Source: Trema orientale
Taxonomy: Eukaryota > Streptophyta > Magnoliopsida > Rosales > Cannabaceae
Assembly (NCBI GenBank): GCA_002914845.1
Contig: JXTC01000021.1
Span: forward strand, 1,520,828-1,584,827
Direction: 5' to 3'
DNA length: 64,000 nucleotides
The notes beneath the pieces are model-generated. The model had not been told where the DNA came from. It did no database searches and saw only the letters and a list, made by a program, of their open reading frames with translations. Position numbers and translations under genes: made by a program. The stretch's first letter is position 1. Each line of letters opens with the position of its first letter. Positions 35,066 to 47,556 of the stretch are shown in pieces.

Positions 35066-35869
35066 TTGAAGTGAGAATATATTATATATTTATGTAGGAG
35101 AAGTTTGAACGTGATAACCCCCTCCCTCCCACTGGCAAAGTTGTAATAGTTTCCAAAACTAGACTACTACCCGTACGAGAATAACGCAACATCAATGGTC
35201 GAATACTTTGGTCAGAGATTGATAAAAGACAAGTCTCCCGCCCCCGCCTCAATATTAAGATTTTGAATTAAATTCCGTGAAAAACGCAACAAAAGATCAA
35301 CTTGATAATTATCTCCTTTAGCTTATTAGCCTTTTGTCCCCCACGTTTTCTTGTGTTATTGGTAATTGGCAGCCAAAGACATGCATGCAATAAACCATAA
35401 AACTGCCCTCTCTGCCATCCAACAAAAGCAAAAATAACGGCTGTTTAGTGTTTATGTTGTCTAAAGGTAACATAAAAGAGGGAGGGAAAAAAAGGAGGGG
35501 GGGAGGTGGGAGAGATTGATAGATTAAACGTTAGAATCAAAGTATCTGTATAACACTCGGAACAACTTGTCACCAGGAAAGAAATAATAATAAACTAGGG
35601 AAGTCCATGTCCATCAACAACCAAGTCCTAAAAAAACCAATACAGGGTCCTTGATTACACAAGGGAAAAGGATTAAAATTCCAATTTTACATAGTTGCAA
35701 AATATGTAATAATAGATTAAACACAAGAGTTTCCCCAGCGCCAGTACTAAATAATTCTTGCTCGAATTCCAAAAGCAAAATGAAGAAAACAAAAAGGGTG
35801 AGGCAAAATATTATCCCGTTTTGGTGGGTCAAAGTTGTGGATAACTCAGATGAAACCAAAGACATTACT
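35066..35869. other. 3' flank of eIF4B
   Basis: Probable 3' untranslated region and downstream flank of the eIF4B gene. A purine-rich low-complexity patch lies near 35478-35515 (GGGAGGGAAAAAAAGGAGGG). No other gene is seen. Confidence 0.45.
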
Positions 35870-37286
35870 TCACCATCTCTCCCTCGACCTTGACCTGTCA
35901 AATGCAAGTTCAAATGTTCAGGTTCAGATTTCTCAACTCCTAAAGTACACGCAGACTGTGAATTATGCATTCGATATGGAAACATAGACACAAAATAAAC
36001 GCTCGGAAAGTTACGAGGAAATTTCTGCAATTCCTACTTTATTTAGCAAGCTGTTATATATATTTTCTGTGTCATCTTCAAACTTAAAGTCCTGATTGCT
36101 AAAAACTGCAAATATAAGGGAAGAAAGACGAGAAAGAATACAACAGATGCCCACCTGTCCAAGTCTCTGCTCCCCAGAAATCCTCTTTCCCTGCCACCTT
36201 GAAATGCTCTTCTATCCTCAGAAGGCCTTGACCATAGATCTACTGTGCCACGTGATCGCGGCCTTTCCGTGAACTCCGTACTTCTAGACTCTTCAAATGA
36301 CCCAGATTGAGAAGGTGTTCTCTCAAGATAACTGCCACCCCTGCCAGCTCCAGACCCGGGCCTTTCAGCGGGTTTCTGCCCAAAGCGGACTTTGTCATTC
36401 AAATCACGAATCAGTTTTTCTAATTCCCTCTCTTTCTGAAGTATTGTATCCAGTAAATTGGGCTGGTTCCCAGCCAGCTCTTCCTCGGATTCCCTGGTCA
36501 AAGGAGATTCTTTCTCCAGCTCTTTCTTTAGATTGTCTATTTCTTCCTTCAACATCCTTTCCTCCTCCGTCTCAGGCCTGCATAATTTCTTCCTTAAGAG
36601 ATCAAGAAGACAAGAAATGTTGTATGCACAAGAAATACCCAAACCAAAAAAGAGACCCAGATAAAAAGGAGAAGGAGAGAGAGAGAGAGAGGGGGGGGGG
36701 GGGGGAGGAAGAGATTGCTCCTGGTTGCATATCAACGAACTAGACTAACAAGCAACGAGATTATTGATTGTCAAGATGGAACTTCTCTTGTTAAACATAT
36801 ACCCAAGTTTGTCAAGCGAATCAGTGCAAGTTCCTAATGCCTCATGGACCAAGCTTTATTTTTGCATGGGAGAGCAGTCAAACAGATACAGAATTCGATA
36901 TATAGAGTATGGCATGACCACACAGAGATAAGATTTTAATGCAAATACCACATGAATAAGGACATTAAAGTTGATGGCAGAATGAGTACCCTATCTTATT
37001 TAAATTGGTAACCTATATAATTCAATGGGGTTTAACTGGAATTGTATAAAATTCCCATAAAATTGTTATATACTACTTACAGGGAATGCATTAAACTGAA
37101 CCTCAAGTAAGTCCTAACTGTATATGAGAAAAAGTGTTTCAACATCAACGTGATCATTAAAATTCTTGTCTTAGAGGTTCTCTTGTTTTTAGTAAGGTTC
37201 TTAATTACTTGTCAACTAAAATTACTTCTACCACAAAGATTGAGTAAGGTTCTTAATTACTTGTCAACTAACATTACTTCTTCCAC

Positions 37287-37318
<32 letters not shown>

Positions 37319-39001
37319 CTTTAAGGCTTAATAGGCCTTAGTTCATGACCATCAAAATTCAAAGTTCTAGAAAAGCAAAAGAAATCCTAGGATAGCCATT
37401 CCAATTTCAATAGGAAAATATATAACATCTTAAACTTAAAATCGTAACTAAAGTAACGTATTATAATTTTATAAGCCATGACAGTTACATTGTCTAAACC
37501 ACAAGTCATAAACTTCGTCAGGTAATATGGTTAATGCATATATGCTTTAGATCATTTGCATGCTCGCATAAAATCCAAGTGACCAAACCGCCATAACAGA
37601 AACTAATTTAAACAGGACCCTCAAAAAATGTACCCTTCAGCATTAGGTAAACAAAATATATATATCCCTAAAACCAATTAATCGGCCACATAGTTGACAT
37701 CAACAATGGTAGATAATCAAGGCAGATGGGCAAATAAGTTAAGCACTGAAGCACTAGCTAATTGTTTATAGCTCAAAAGAACCCAACTTGCTTAACGAAA
37801 CCAATACCATTTTTAGATTGGCTGCTATCATTCTCTAGTATGAAGGCATATGAATTATAATGCAGAAGAAAGGATAAACAACGGATACAGACCTGTCAAT
37901 GCCGCGATGCTCCAATTCAAGATCAATCTTCCGCCAATCCTTACCTCGCTCCTCCAGCAAAACCTCCCTAGGCTTGGCATCCCCAAATGGATTCACCCTG
38001 GGCCTTGGCCTAACCACATTTTCAATTCCCTGCAAACCAGGACCCTCAGACCGGCTGGATTGTGCACTCGAAGGCCTGCTGGATTGAGCACTGGTCGGCC
38101 TACTCGTTTTCTTAGCCTCAATCTCGGAGTCCAGCTTCTTCCAGTCCAAACCCTTCTCGGCCAGAATCTCCTCCCTGGGTCGCGCCTCCCCAAACGGGTT
38201 CGGCTTATTCGTTTTCACCACCGGCAGTTCATTCGAGGCGGCGTCACCCTTTGGTGGATCCAAAACCAATCTGGGTCGCTCTCTCTCGCCGCTCTCACGA
38301 ACCCCAGTGCCCCTACTCCATCGATCAGGGTCCGACTCACGAAACCCCCCAGAACCAAATGTAGAAGATCTAACCGGAATAGGCTTCTTCCCAAATGCCC
38401 AATTATCAACCCCATCAGCCCTAGACCCACCTCCACCACTCCCAAGAGACCCATATCTATTTTGCCGACCCGAATCAACCGAAGGGTAAGATTTCTTCTC
38501 CGCCTTCCAATTATCAGCCTCATCAGCCCTCGAAGGCTGATCAAAATCCGAAACCCTAGAAGGAGGACCCCTCCGTTCGTCATCGAACCCGCCATACGAT
38601 CTTCTTCCACCAGTGCCCCAAGAGCCATCCCCATCCTCCCGGTCACGACCCCTACCCTGAATCGGCCCGGTCCGGCCATAAGACGAGAACCCCCCACCGG
38701 AGCGACCGTACTGCATTTCCTCCGGAGACCGTTCTTTGGGCCCAGTTGGCAGCCGGAGCTTCTCGTCCATCGTCAGACCAGCCTTGTCTCCTCCGGCACC
38801 GGGTCCGGAGCTGGAGATGAACTCATTGAGGGTCATCTTCTTCTTCTTGGCGGTCTTGGAGTTGGTTGCGGCGGCCTCCTTGAGGCTTGGAAAGCTCTGA
38901 GACGGGTTGGCCGCGGCGGCGGCCTTGGCCTCGCGCTCCTCGGCCTCTTCCCGCTCGGCCTCGGCGGCCCAAGCACCGATAACTCCCCATGGTTTCGACA
39001 T
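35870..39001 (-). CDS. EIF4B: translation initiation factor eIF4B, plant type, 3 exons, 518 aa
   Basis: Plant eIF4B, an RNA-binding cofactor that stimulates eIF4A/eIF4F helicase activity in cap-dependent translation in the cytosol. Exons are 37893-39001, 36155-36577 and 35870-35894; 1557 nt close in frame. It starts MSKPWGVIGAWAAEAEREEA, the conserved plant N-terminus. Residues 95-235 are Gly/Arg/Ser-rich with SYGGF- and DNW-type repeats. Two related copies of NPFG(E/D)A(R/K)PRE occur at 268-276 and 337-346. A charged coiled coil spans about 372-440, and an Arg/Ser-rich tail ends SRSRERW. The 25-nt last exon was placed by frame closure and the matching Arabidopsis C-terminus. Intron 1 (36578-37892) contains the segment duplicated at 32.8 kb. 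Confidence 0.93.
36670..36706. repeat. (GA)n next to a G-run in eIF4B intron 1
   Basis: GAGAGA repeats pass directly into a run of about 15 G at roughly 36691-36705 on the plus strand, a C-run in the transcript sense. The duplicated copy at 32.88 kb has TA/A/GA repeats here instead, so the tract expanded independently. Confidence 0.8.
37192..37311. repeat. ~55-bp tandem duplication followed by (GA)n in eIF4B intron 1
   Basis: AGTAAGGTTCTTAATTACTT with the following CAACTAA...ATTACTTCT is present twice in tandem (starts near 37192 and 37244), followed by a GA repeat of about 28 nt. The copy at 33391-33445 has a single unit, so this duplication arose after the segment was copied. Confidence 0.75.
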
Positions 39002-40028
39002 TTTTTCTCGATCTGAAATTCGCAGCAAAAATCAAAACCACCTACTTAAGAAATACAAATTAAAATTTAAAATTTTAGGAAAATCCCAAAATGGGTATAA
39101 AAACCCTCTTTTTTTTTTTTGGCTTATTAAAAAAAATAGAATTTCGAGCTGGGGCTCCGTTAGTGGAGCCGGAGCTCCGAGAACATGCGAGGAAGAGGGA
39201 AAAGGTCACTGTTTAGAGAGAGATAGTGTGTGTGTGTAGTGAGGAGTTTAAAAGCTTTTTTTGAATTTTTGTGGCGAAATTGAGAAAAGAAAAGAAAAAA
39301 TGGAACTTACCAGCTAATTCTTAATGCAATATTTTAAGATAGGGTGGGATTTCACGCTCGGTTTAGGAGAGTGGACGCTTGAGTGATTAAGGAGTTGGGT
39401 TAAGAACATGACACGATAGATAATGCGATTAGAAATTAGTTGACATGCTTAATACAAAATTGACTCGAATAGATAAAATTTTTATTAGTTGACATGCTTA
39501 ATACAAAATTGACTCGAATAGATAAAATTTTTATTGAAAGATATTTTAAAATACTAAATAATTATTTTTTAGAAAATATTTTTTAATAGAATTCTTGTAA
39601 ATAAAATAAAAATAATAAACTAACGAGCTAATTTATTTTAATAAATTAAAATTAAAGTTAAAAAACTAACTAAATGAATAATTATAATGTATAAAAATGT
39701 TGTGATGCGTCATTCCGAATAACAATTTCATTAAACATATAATCTGCGAGTAATACCAAATCTATACGATATAAATGAATCGACTTGAAATGACACAAAT
39801 TGTAAGTCCTAAGCTAAGAGGTGTCAAAACGCATCGTATGAGTATCGCACAACACGACACGATATATGTAATTATTAGTAATTGTGTTTATGTCGACATG
39901 TGCACAAAACATGTACAATAGGAAATACGACACAATATAACATGCACAATAAACAAGCACGATAAAGAACATAAAATTACATGCACGACCAATAGAATAA
40001 CTAAGTTAATGAAAAGATATGTAATTAA
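39002..40028. other. eIF4B 5' flank and intergenic DNA with a 49-bp tandem duplication
   Basis: Contains the 5' leader and promoter of eIF4B (a TGTGTGTGTG tract near 39228-39237). A perfect or near-perfect 49-bp direct duplication (TTAGTTGACATGCTTAATAC...) occurs at 39436-39484 and 39485-39533. AT-rich sequence follows, with no gene. Confidence 0.6.
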
Positions 40029-40037
40029 TTAAATTTA

Positions 40038-40506
40038 GGGTTTTTGGCATGATTAGTCCCTGAATTTTTCGATGGTTTGCAATGTATCCCCTGAACTTTT
40101 TTTTTTGGTAATTAGGACCCTGAATTTAGAATTTTTAACATGATTAGCCCCTGAATTTTTCGTAGATTTGCAATGTATCCTCTGAACTTTTTTTTTTGGC
40201 AATTAGGACCCTGAATTTAGGATTTTTGGCATGATTAGTCCCTGAATTTTTCGCTGATTTACAATATATCCCCTGAGTTATATGCAAATTTTTAAACAAT
40301 TAAAAAATAAATCACAAATCAACGAAAAATTCAGAGGTTAATCATGCCAAAAACTCTAAATTCAAGGTCTTAATTGCCAAAAATAAAAGTTCAGGGGATA
40401 TATTGTCAAAAATTCTAAATTCAGGGTCCTAATTGCCAAAAAAAAAAGTTCAAGGGATATATTGCAAATCATCGAAAAATTCAGGGACTAATTATGCCAA
40501 AAACCC
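40038..40506. mobile_element. foldback element with internal tandem units, 9-bp TSD
   Basis: Ends GGGTTTTTGGCATGATTAGT and the complementary ...TGCCAAAAACCC. The left half has a unit of about 100 bp (CCCTGAATTTTTCG...TTTGCAATGTATCC...GGACCCTGAATTTAG) repeated about 2.3 times. The right half has the same units inverted, with a short AT-rich centre near 40280-40310. It is flanked by ttaaattta at 40029-40037 and 40507-40515. Non-coding. The 9-bp duplication suggests a Mutator-like origin, and the long hairpin could yield double-stranded RNA if transcribed. Confidence 0.8.
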
Positions 40507-40822
40507 TTAAATTTATATAAGATTTTTAATGTAGGTTTAACTTTATTTTCAACTCTAGTTTTTATATTTAAATTAGAAATGAATTTCATGATTATAGATC
40601 AATTTAAACTTGTGTAGTTTATTTCATTTTTATACGTTTTTGATTAAATATAATAACCGACAATTTCACAATTACTTAAAAAAAATGGGACTAAAAGATT
40701 AATTACTAAATTTGGAAAAAAATACACAATTATGACTGAAGAACAGCATGAGCTTGAAAAGGGCATGATTAAATCACAAGAATAATAATTTATTTCAAAA
40801 GACGCATGATTGAGCATAAAAA

Positions 40823-43375
40823 TGTTGGGAAAAATCACTTTCTCATGTGTGACTTTTTGTATATATGAATAGTACCGTAAGTGTGAATAGTATTATATAC
40901 GTAAATAGTATCGTATATGTGAATAGTACTATACATGTGAACAATGATCTCCGAAAAAATACAGGAATAAAGTAACACAAGAAGACACAAATTTATGTGG
41001 TTCACCCAACTTGAGTTACGTCTACGGAATTGCTACAGATCTTTCACTATAAAGAGAAAATTTGTTATAAGTGTTTACAAATACTCACTCACAGCCATGA
41101 TCTTAAATACACCAAAGCAATATCTCTTACAAGTATTTTCTCATTCACACATTTCGCTAATACTCTTTGAAATCTTCTCTTACACAAAGAAACTATACTC
41201 TCTTTGAAAGGAGAAATAAAGAGAAAAGAAAGTATTTAATCAAAGGAAACACTCAAATTACTTCTGATTTTTGGGATGCTTTGATATAAAGAGGGGAGTA
41301 TTTATAGCAAAATTCTCCATCTCCTTTCCATGTTAAAAAAAATTCTCATAGACAAAAGTCTATAAATATGGATGGACAAAAAATCTATAAAGTTGGTTGT
41401 TCATTCTTTTTTATCTCAATAATCTTCCACTTAGAGACTTGATTTCTATCATGTCTTCACACACTATCAATATAGTAGCTCATCTCATAGCTTATATTGT
41501 TATCATTGCCTTTACCAATAATCACACTCCATCATATGAGTATACCACTTAGAATTGACAAATTCTAAGAATTTCATCTTAGCTTATATCGAAAGAATCT
41601 TGCTGATAATTATAATGTTGACTCTCATGTTTGGCTTTTCTAGAAATCCATCAGCCATCAACATCATACACCACACATCTTGCATTAACGCCAAACTAAT
41701 GCCTGCATATAAATTTGTGAATCCTGAATTTGCTGCTATTACTCATCTTCTTTCACGGTAATTTTAGAAATCAGCGGCATTGCCATGAGGATATACATCT
41801 TCTTATCACAGAGCATCTTCTATGCCTCTATTATATAAGGCAATAATAGCAGCTTCATCAGACTTGGAACATCTAGCTGAACTCGTTCCACCTTTCAGAC
41901 AATTTCTTTTCACGTGCCCTGCCTATCCGCACATCCAATAGATGATATTCTTCTTCTTGAAGTTTCTCCTCTTTTTGTTGACCGTCAATGCTGAACCTTC
42001 AGATGATGCAGCACTTCCACCATTATTTAGTCATCTTTCTTAATAAAAGAGTTTGCTCGTCACTTCTGAAAAAGTCACAGTCTCCATTACATCCATCAGA
42101 ATTGGCTTCATATGCTTATAGGAAGACGGAAGAGACCAAATGAGTCACAACGCTTTGAACTTGTCATCAATCTTAACTTCAATAGTCTCCAATTCAGAAA
42201 CGATACCGTTTAGGATACTTAAATGATTTGATATTATTGTACTTCCACTCATATATAGTGTATAAAACTGCTCCTTCAGGTACACTTGATTTGAGACTCC
42301 TCTCACCCAATACAATTCTCCAAGAGTTCCTTGGCTCTAGACATTCCAAGTATATTTGCCAGAATATTTTTTACCAAGTACATCCATATCGCACTTGCAA
42401 TTCTAGTATCTAGATCTTCTTAGTCTTTATTGCTAATTTTGATTTTTTCATAAATATCTCTTCCCTTCAAAACTTTATGCAGACTGGATTGAATTAATAA
42501 ATCCTTGACTTGAACTTGCCACAAGCCAAAGTTGATGTTCTTGTCAAATTTCTCCAAATCAGCTCTGATCGAAGATGTATACTTGATTCCTGACATATCG
42601 ATTTATGCTTTCTTGCTTAAAAAACCCGCCAAGAAAGTTCCTTAGAGTGTCCAAATGCTCATACTTAAACACAACCTCTTTATACAAAACTTTTTAGACT
42701 ACCACCAAGCCCTAGTATACCGAAGAATTGATCACAACCTGTTGTTCTGATACCAGTTATTGGAAAAAAATAAAATTTTCATGTGTGACTTTTCGTATGT
42801 ATGAATAGTACTGTATGTGTGAATAGTATCGTATACGTGAATAGTACATACACATAAACAATGATCTTCAAAATAAATATAAGAATAAAGTAACATAATA
42901 AGACACAAATTTACGTAATTCACCAAACTTGGGCTACGTCTATGAAATTGTTACAGATCTTTTACTATAGGGAGAAAATTTGTTACAAGTGTTTATAAAT
43001 ACTCACTCACAACCCTGATCCTAAATACATCTAAGTACTCTCTCTCATAAGTACTTTTTCACTCGCACCTTTCGCTAACATTCTTTGAAATCTCCTCTTA
43101 TACAAAGAAACTATATTCTATTTGAAAGGAGAAACAAAGAAAAAAGAAAGGATTTCATCAGAGGAAACACTTAAATTGCTTCTGATTTTTGGGATGCTTT
43201 GATGAAGCTAAGGAGGGGAGTATTTATAGCAAAACTCCTCCTCTTCTTTCCTATTCAAAAAAAAAAAAAAAATGCTTATGGACAAAAATTCACAAATATA
43301 GATAGATAGAAGTCCACAAATATAGATAGACAAAAAATCCACGAAGTTGGTTGCCCATTCTTTTTGACCTCAACA
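40823..43375 (-). mobile_element. gag-only Copia-like LTR element (TR-GAG type fossil), TSD aaaaa
   Basis: Left LTR 40823-41421 and right LTR 42758-43375, about 600 bp each, flanked by aaaaa (40818-40822 and 43376-43380). The primer-binding site (TGGTATCAGA on the minus strand) lies next to the right LTR, so the element reads on the minus strand. The 1.3-kb interior shows only Copia-type gag traces, including a CCHC zinc-knuckle remnant near 41920-41960; no integrase, reverse transcriptase or RNase H was seen. It is broken in several places. The LTRs differ at roughly 13% over about 110 aligned bases by eye, so it is the oldest-looking dated element here. Confidence 0.82.
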
Positions 43376-43380
43376 AAAAA

Positions 43381-45089
43381 TAGCATGATCTCAAAAAAGA
43401 CATTATTAAATATGAAAATAATATATTATTGTAAAATAAACCAAGTATAAGCCTAACATGATAACTACGATACAGGCATCTTGCATGAGTACCAACATAG
43501 ATTGGCACAAGTTCAATTGTACTAATTCACACTAAAAAGGTGTACTAATTCTAAATTTAGCACAACATATTAAATTTAGCACATAATTTTAGATTTTTCT
43601 TAAATGCATGCATACTAAAAACAATGTTATTTTGTATTTAAACAATATATTTTTTTCAAAAAATATATTTTTTTTGGCACTATGAATTCCAATTGTTAAT
43701 CATATAATTACTAATCATAAAAATTTCATATAACATACCAAGTATGAATAATTTTTCCCGACTTCCACTCACTTATGATTTTATTTTATTTTCTTTAATT
43801 TAGGAAATATGTGAGTAGCAAAATAGTAAATAAAAGCTCTACTTTATAAAAATTTAATTTGAATAAAATTATAAATAATATTATTAAAAAAAATAAAAAA
43901 GGTATATATATACTAAACTTGGCCTTGGTATAAATGTATATATATTTTAAATTATAATAATGACAATATTATAAAAGTTAACACATGTTATAATGGCAAT
44001 GTTATAAATTTTAATATATGTTATAATAGTAAGATTGTAAATTTTAGCATATGTTATAATGGTAAGATTATAAATTTTATCATGTAGCGTATATTATTTT
44101 TTGTGTTAGACCATCTCCAATACATCATGTTTAAAAAAAAAAAAAAAGATGTACTAAATTCTACGGGCACGTTTGATGTAAGATTCGAAATCTATTTTAT
44201 AAATCCAGAAACGCTTTTCATATAGAAAGTTGATAGGATAAAATATTTTATACTATCAATTTTATATATGAAAGTTGTTTCCGAATTTGTAGAATATAAT
44301 TCGAATCATATACCAAACATGCTTTAGATTTAGCATGATATACTAAATATAACACAAACTTATTGAGTTTTGCTCCAATATACACATGCTAAAATAAATA
44401 CTAATTTATATTTAAACATTATTTTTATTTATAAAATATCTTTTTTCTACTTTATTTTGTACTTTAGACATTACTTTTATTTATAAAATATTTTTTTTCT
44501 ACTATTAACCCTTATTATTTTATCATCCAATTACTCATCATAAAAACTCACTTCACCTACTAATTTACAATCACTCACATTCTACATAAATGAACAAAAT
44601 GGTTAATGCAGAAAAAAAAAATCGTAATAAAATTTTATTGTACTATAAGGATAAACTTGTAAATAAAATTTAATGAAAAATATACATATATACATTGAAT
44701 TAAACAAAATTGTGAACAATACAAATTTTTTATAGTTGATATAAGGACAATATTATAAATTATATCACATGCTATGATTTAGCATGTGCTATGCTTTGTG
44801 CTATATTTGGCACAATAAATAGCACGTACTAAAAATTATGTCAAATATAGGATACTATTCGAGAGCTATTTTTTTGATCAAATGCTAAAATTTAGCATTG
44901 GTATGACACATAGCATACTCATTAGAGATGCTCCAAATATTTAATATAACAAATAAAATATGTTAAAAAGTATGTTATATGTAGCGTATCATTGGACACA
45001 CTTTTTTGATAAATGCTAAAATTTAGTATTAAAATGAGTTATAACATCGATAGAGACGTCTTAACACCTCCATCTTGGCCTTTGGACCT
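43381..45089. other. AT-rich intergenic DNA with small repeats
   Basis: No host gene. A 33-bp unit (ATGTTATAATGGTAAGATTA-like) is repeated three times at about 43985-44083. ACCATCTCCAATAC (near 44108) and ATTAGAGATGCTCC (near 44922) look like the imperfect inverted ends of a Tourist-like MITE of about 0.8 kb with TAGCAT/TTTAGCA words inside, but no convincing target duplication was found. Confidence 0.45.
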
Positions 45090-45092
45090 TAA

Positions 45093-45863
45093 GGCTATGC
45101 TTAGTAAGATTGAATGGGGAGCGGAAACAAAAGTTGAAAGAGAAAAGGGGAGGAGAAATGGAAAATGGGTTATTTGGTAGGAAAGGAAAGTGAGAGAAGA
45201 GAAATGGAAGAGAAAAGTGGAGGAGAAAAAAATGAAGTAGGGCCCACAAAAATTTTCCCCTCTAAATTGGAGAGAAAAGGAGAGAAAAAAAACTTTAGCT
45301 AATGAAAAAGATAAACTTACCAAATTACTCTTGCATACTAATTTTTAAATTCATTATATTAAAGGTAAAATAGTCATGTTAAAATAAAGTAGTTTTCTTT
45401 CCCTCTTATATACCAAACAACTATGAAGGAAATACAATTTCATTTTCATCCTACACGATTTCTTTTATTCCTAATTTTTATTTCCCTCCTATTTTCTTTG
45501 GATAAATTATGAGAGAGAGAAAATTTATAAGATGAAAAGAAAAGTATCTTTCATCCAAATTGTTTGGTATGTAGATAAGAAAGAAAACTAGTTTATTTTA
45601 AAATGACTATTTTATCCTCAATAAAATGATTTGAAATTTATTTCTTTCATTAGTTAAAGTCTTTTTTCTCTTCACTTTTCTCTCCAATTTGGAGGGGAAA
45701 AATTTAGTAGACCCTACCTTATTTTTTCCCCTCCTATTTTTTCCTCCATTTTCTCTTCCTTTCCCCTTTCCTTCTTACCAAACAACCAATTTTTCCATTT
45801 CCCTTCCCCTTTCTCCTTGTACTCTTTCTTTCATCTCCTTTTTTTCCTACTACCAAACATGCT
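45093..45863. mobile_element. PIF/Harbinger-like foldback element, copy 1, TSD taa
   Basis: Length 771 bp with very long imperfect inverted arms rich in GGAGAGAAAAG / CTTTTCTCTCC. The left end is GGCTATGCTTAGTAAG and the right end is the complement-like CTACCAAACATGCT. Flanking taa at 45090-45092 and 45864-45866 fits the TWA target of Harbinger/Tourist elements, as does the TGTTTGG-type terminus. It has no transposase. A shorter relative lies at 53821-54249. Confidence 0.72.
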
Positions 45864-45866
45864 TAA

Positions 45867-47556
45867 ATGTACATGCAGTCTATGGTGCGTGTGATAAATT
45901 GGGCCGTCCTTGTGATTTCGAAGTGTGACCCACTTTGTCCTGTCACTTTAGACTTCCACGCATTGGATGGCCAGGATTGCTTTTTGAATATTTGCTACTT
46001 TTTGTAATTAATTTGCTCATCATCCGATGTCAACCATAGGTCCAAAACAAATGTCAAACACTATTTTCTTGCTTTTAAAAATTTAATAGTGCTTGTAGCC
46101 ATTATCTTCTCTTTAAAAAAAAATCAAAACAATAACTTAAAAAAAAAAATTTGTTCCCCAAACATGTTATTTTGTTTATTTCTATTAGACTAGTCACAAC
46201 GTGAGGCCAAGTATAGCAATGGTACAAAAGAAAAAAAAAATAGGACATTAATTATTATCAAAGTAAAAATTTGCGGATATATTCCATCCATGGTGATTGG
46301 TGAGTGTTGGTAACAGTCAAACTACATTTTTTCCTAAGAAAGGTATAAAGTAGCTTTGATTATTGTTTTTTTTGCTTGGAATGATAGCTCAATCAAAGCT
46401 TTTTTTTCAATGGGTGCGTGGGGAGTTGGATTAGGCAAACTTTCCATCAAATTGACTAGGTGCCTACGTTGTTATGGAGTGTGAGTGCTCCTACCGTACG
46501 TAAATTCTGGACCAGTAACATATTCTATATTTTGGTTGATTAGAAAAAGTACTAAAGTACTAAAGTCGACTCCATTGCATTATTATTATTATTTAAACAC
46601 TTGAACGAAAATGTTAGTACCATAGTCAAATTAATTGAATTGTCTCTGTCATATTGAGTAGAGATGTATAAATGGCAAGAAAGAGTGCTTTGACCTTTTA
46701 GAGGCATGAAAGAGGAGTAGATTGCTTAGTTCATGGTGAGAGACCGCCTTAAAACATGACCATATTAGAGGAGGTGATCATAATCATGGTGCTGGTAGGT
46801 TAGTTGGCTACTTCTTTAATGCGTAATTGTACTAGGACAGTTCCTAATGTTAGCGAAAGAAAAGTAGCCACTGAATGGTGCTTTCTATTCTTGCTTAAAA
46901 CAGAAACTGACTGCTCATGTATTGTGTCATAAAAAGGATAACAGCTTTTGACCCTCCTTAACCCCCTTGGCCAAACTAGCGTCCTAACCAAACCTCTTTA
47001 TGTACTTTAGCGCAGTTCTTCTCCTTGCTGGCTATTCATTTAAGGGCTTTAAATGGGGTTAAATTCAGTCTCAAGCGAGTCCTGCAGGTAAAGCAAATGG
47101 GGTTAAATTCAGTCTCAAGCGAGTCCTACAGGTAAAGCAAATCGTAGCCTAGACCTTAGGTCAAAGAAGAGGAAGATAACAAAGAATTATTGAGATGACT
47201 CCCAGCCACAATTTTGTTTTCGGTAGTTTTTCGAATTTACACGTTCCACTTGTAACATCCGTGTCAACTAAAAGAATAGAACACTTGTGATCGCATCCCA
47301 AAGCCCCCAAAAAAATCTCAATCTCACCCCTTGGCCATGCTTAATGGCAAAAGGGGAAGACAAAAACTATAGGGCTACCTTTCTCTATCAAGTCTTTAAT
47401 GGCTGCTTAAATTGACTCTTGACCTTAAGGCGATCATGCTTACAGCTATGCCCTTCACCAGTTACACAAGCTAGCTACCACAGATTCCTTCTTAATCAGT
47501 ACTGTTAACTTGAAATCATATACCATTCTTCTTTCCAATAGGAAACAATATTACTA
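45867..47556. other. intergenic, upstream of the NAR2 gene
   Basis: No gene seen. A 44-bp direct duplication (GGGGTTAAATTCAGTCTCAA... ) occurs at about 47051-47094 and 47095-47138. The proximal promoter of the NAR2 gene must lie at the right end, but I could not assign a TATA box. Confidence 0.5.

Noticed and set aside
36297-36743. 148-codon plus-strand frame
   Set aside because: Mostly antisense to eIF4B exon 2 and intron 1, and it runs through the GA/G microsatellite.
37850-39016. 388-codon open frame on the plus strand
   Set aside because: It is the exact antisense of eIF4B exon 1. The GC-rich, Arg/Gly/Ser-rich sense sequence keeps the other strand open by composition; there is no family signature and the sense frame is clearly conserved.
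45039-45323. Phe/Ser/Leu-rich minus-strand frames
   Set aside because: They are translations of the pyrimidine-rich arm of the Harbinger-like foldback, not genes.
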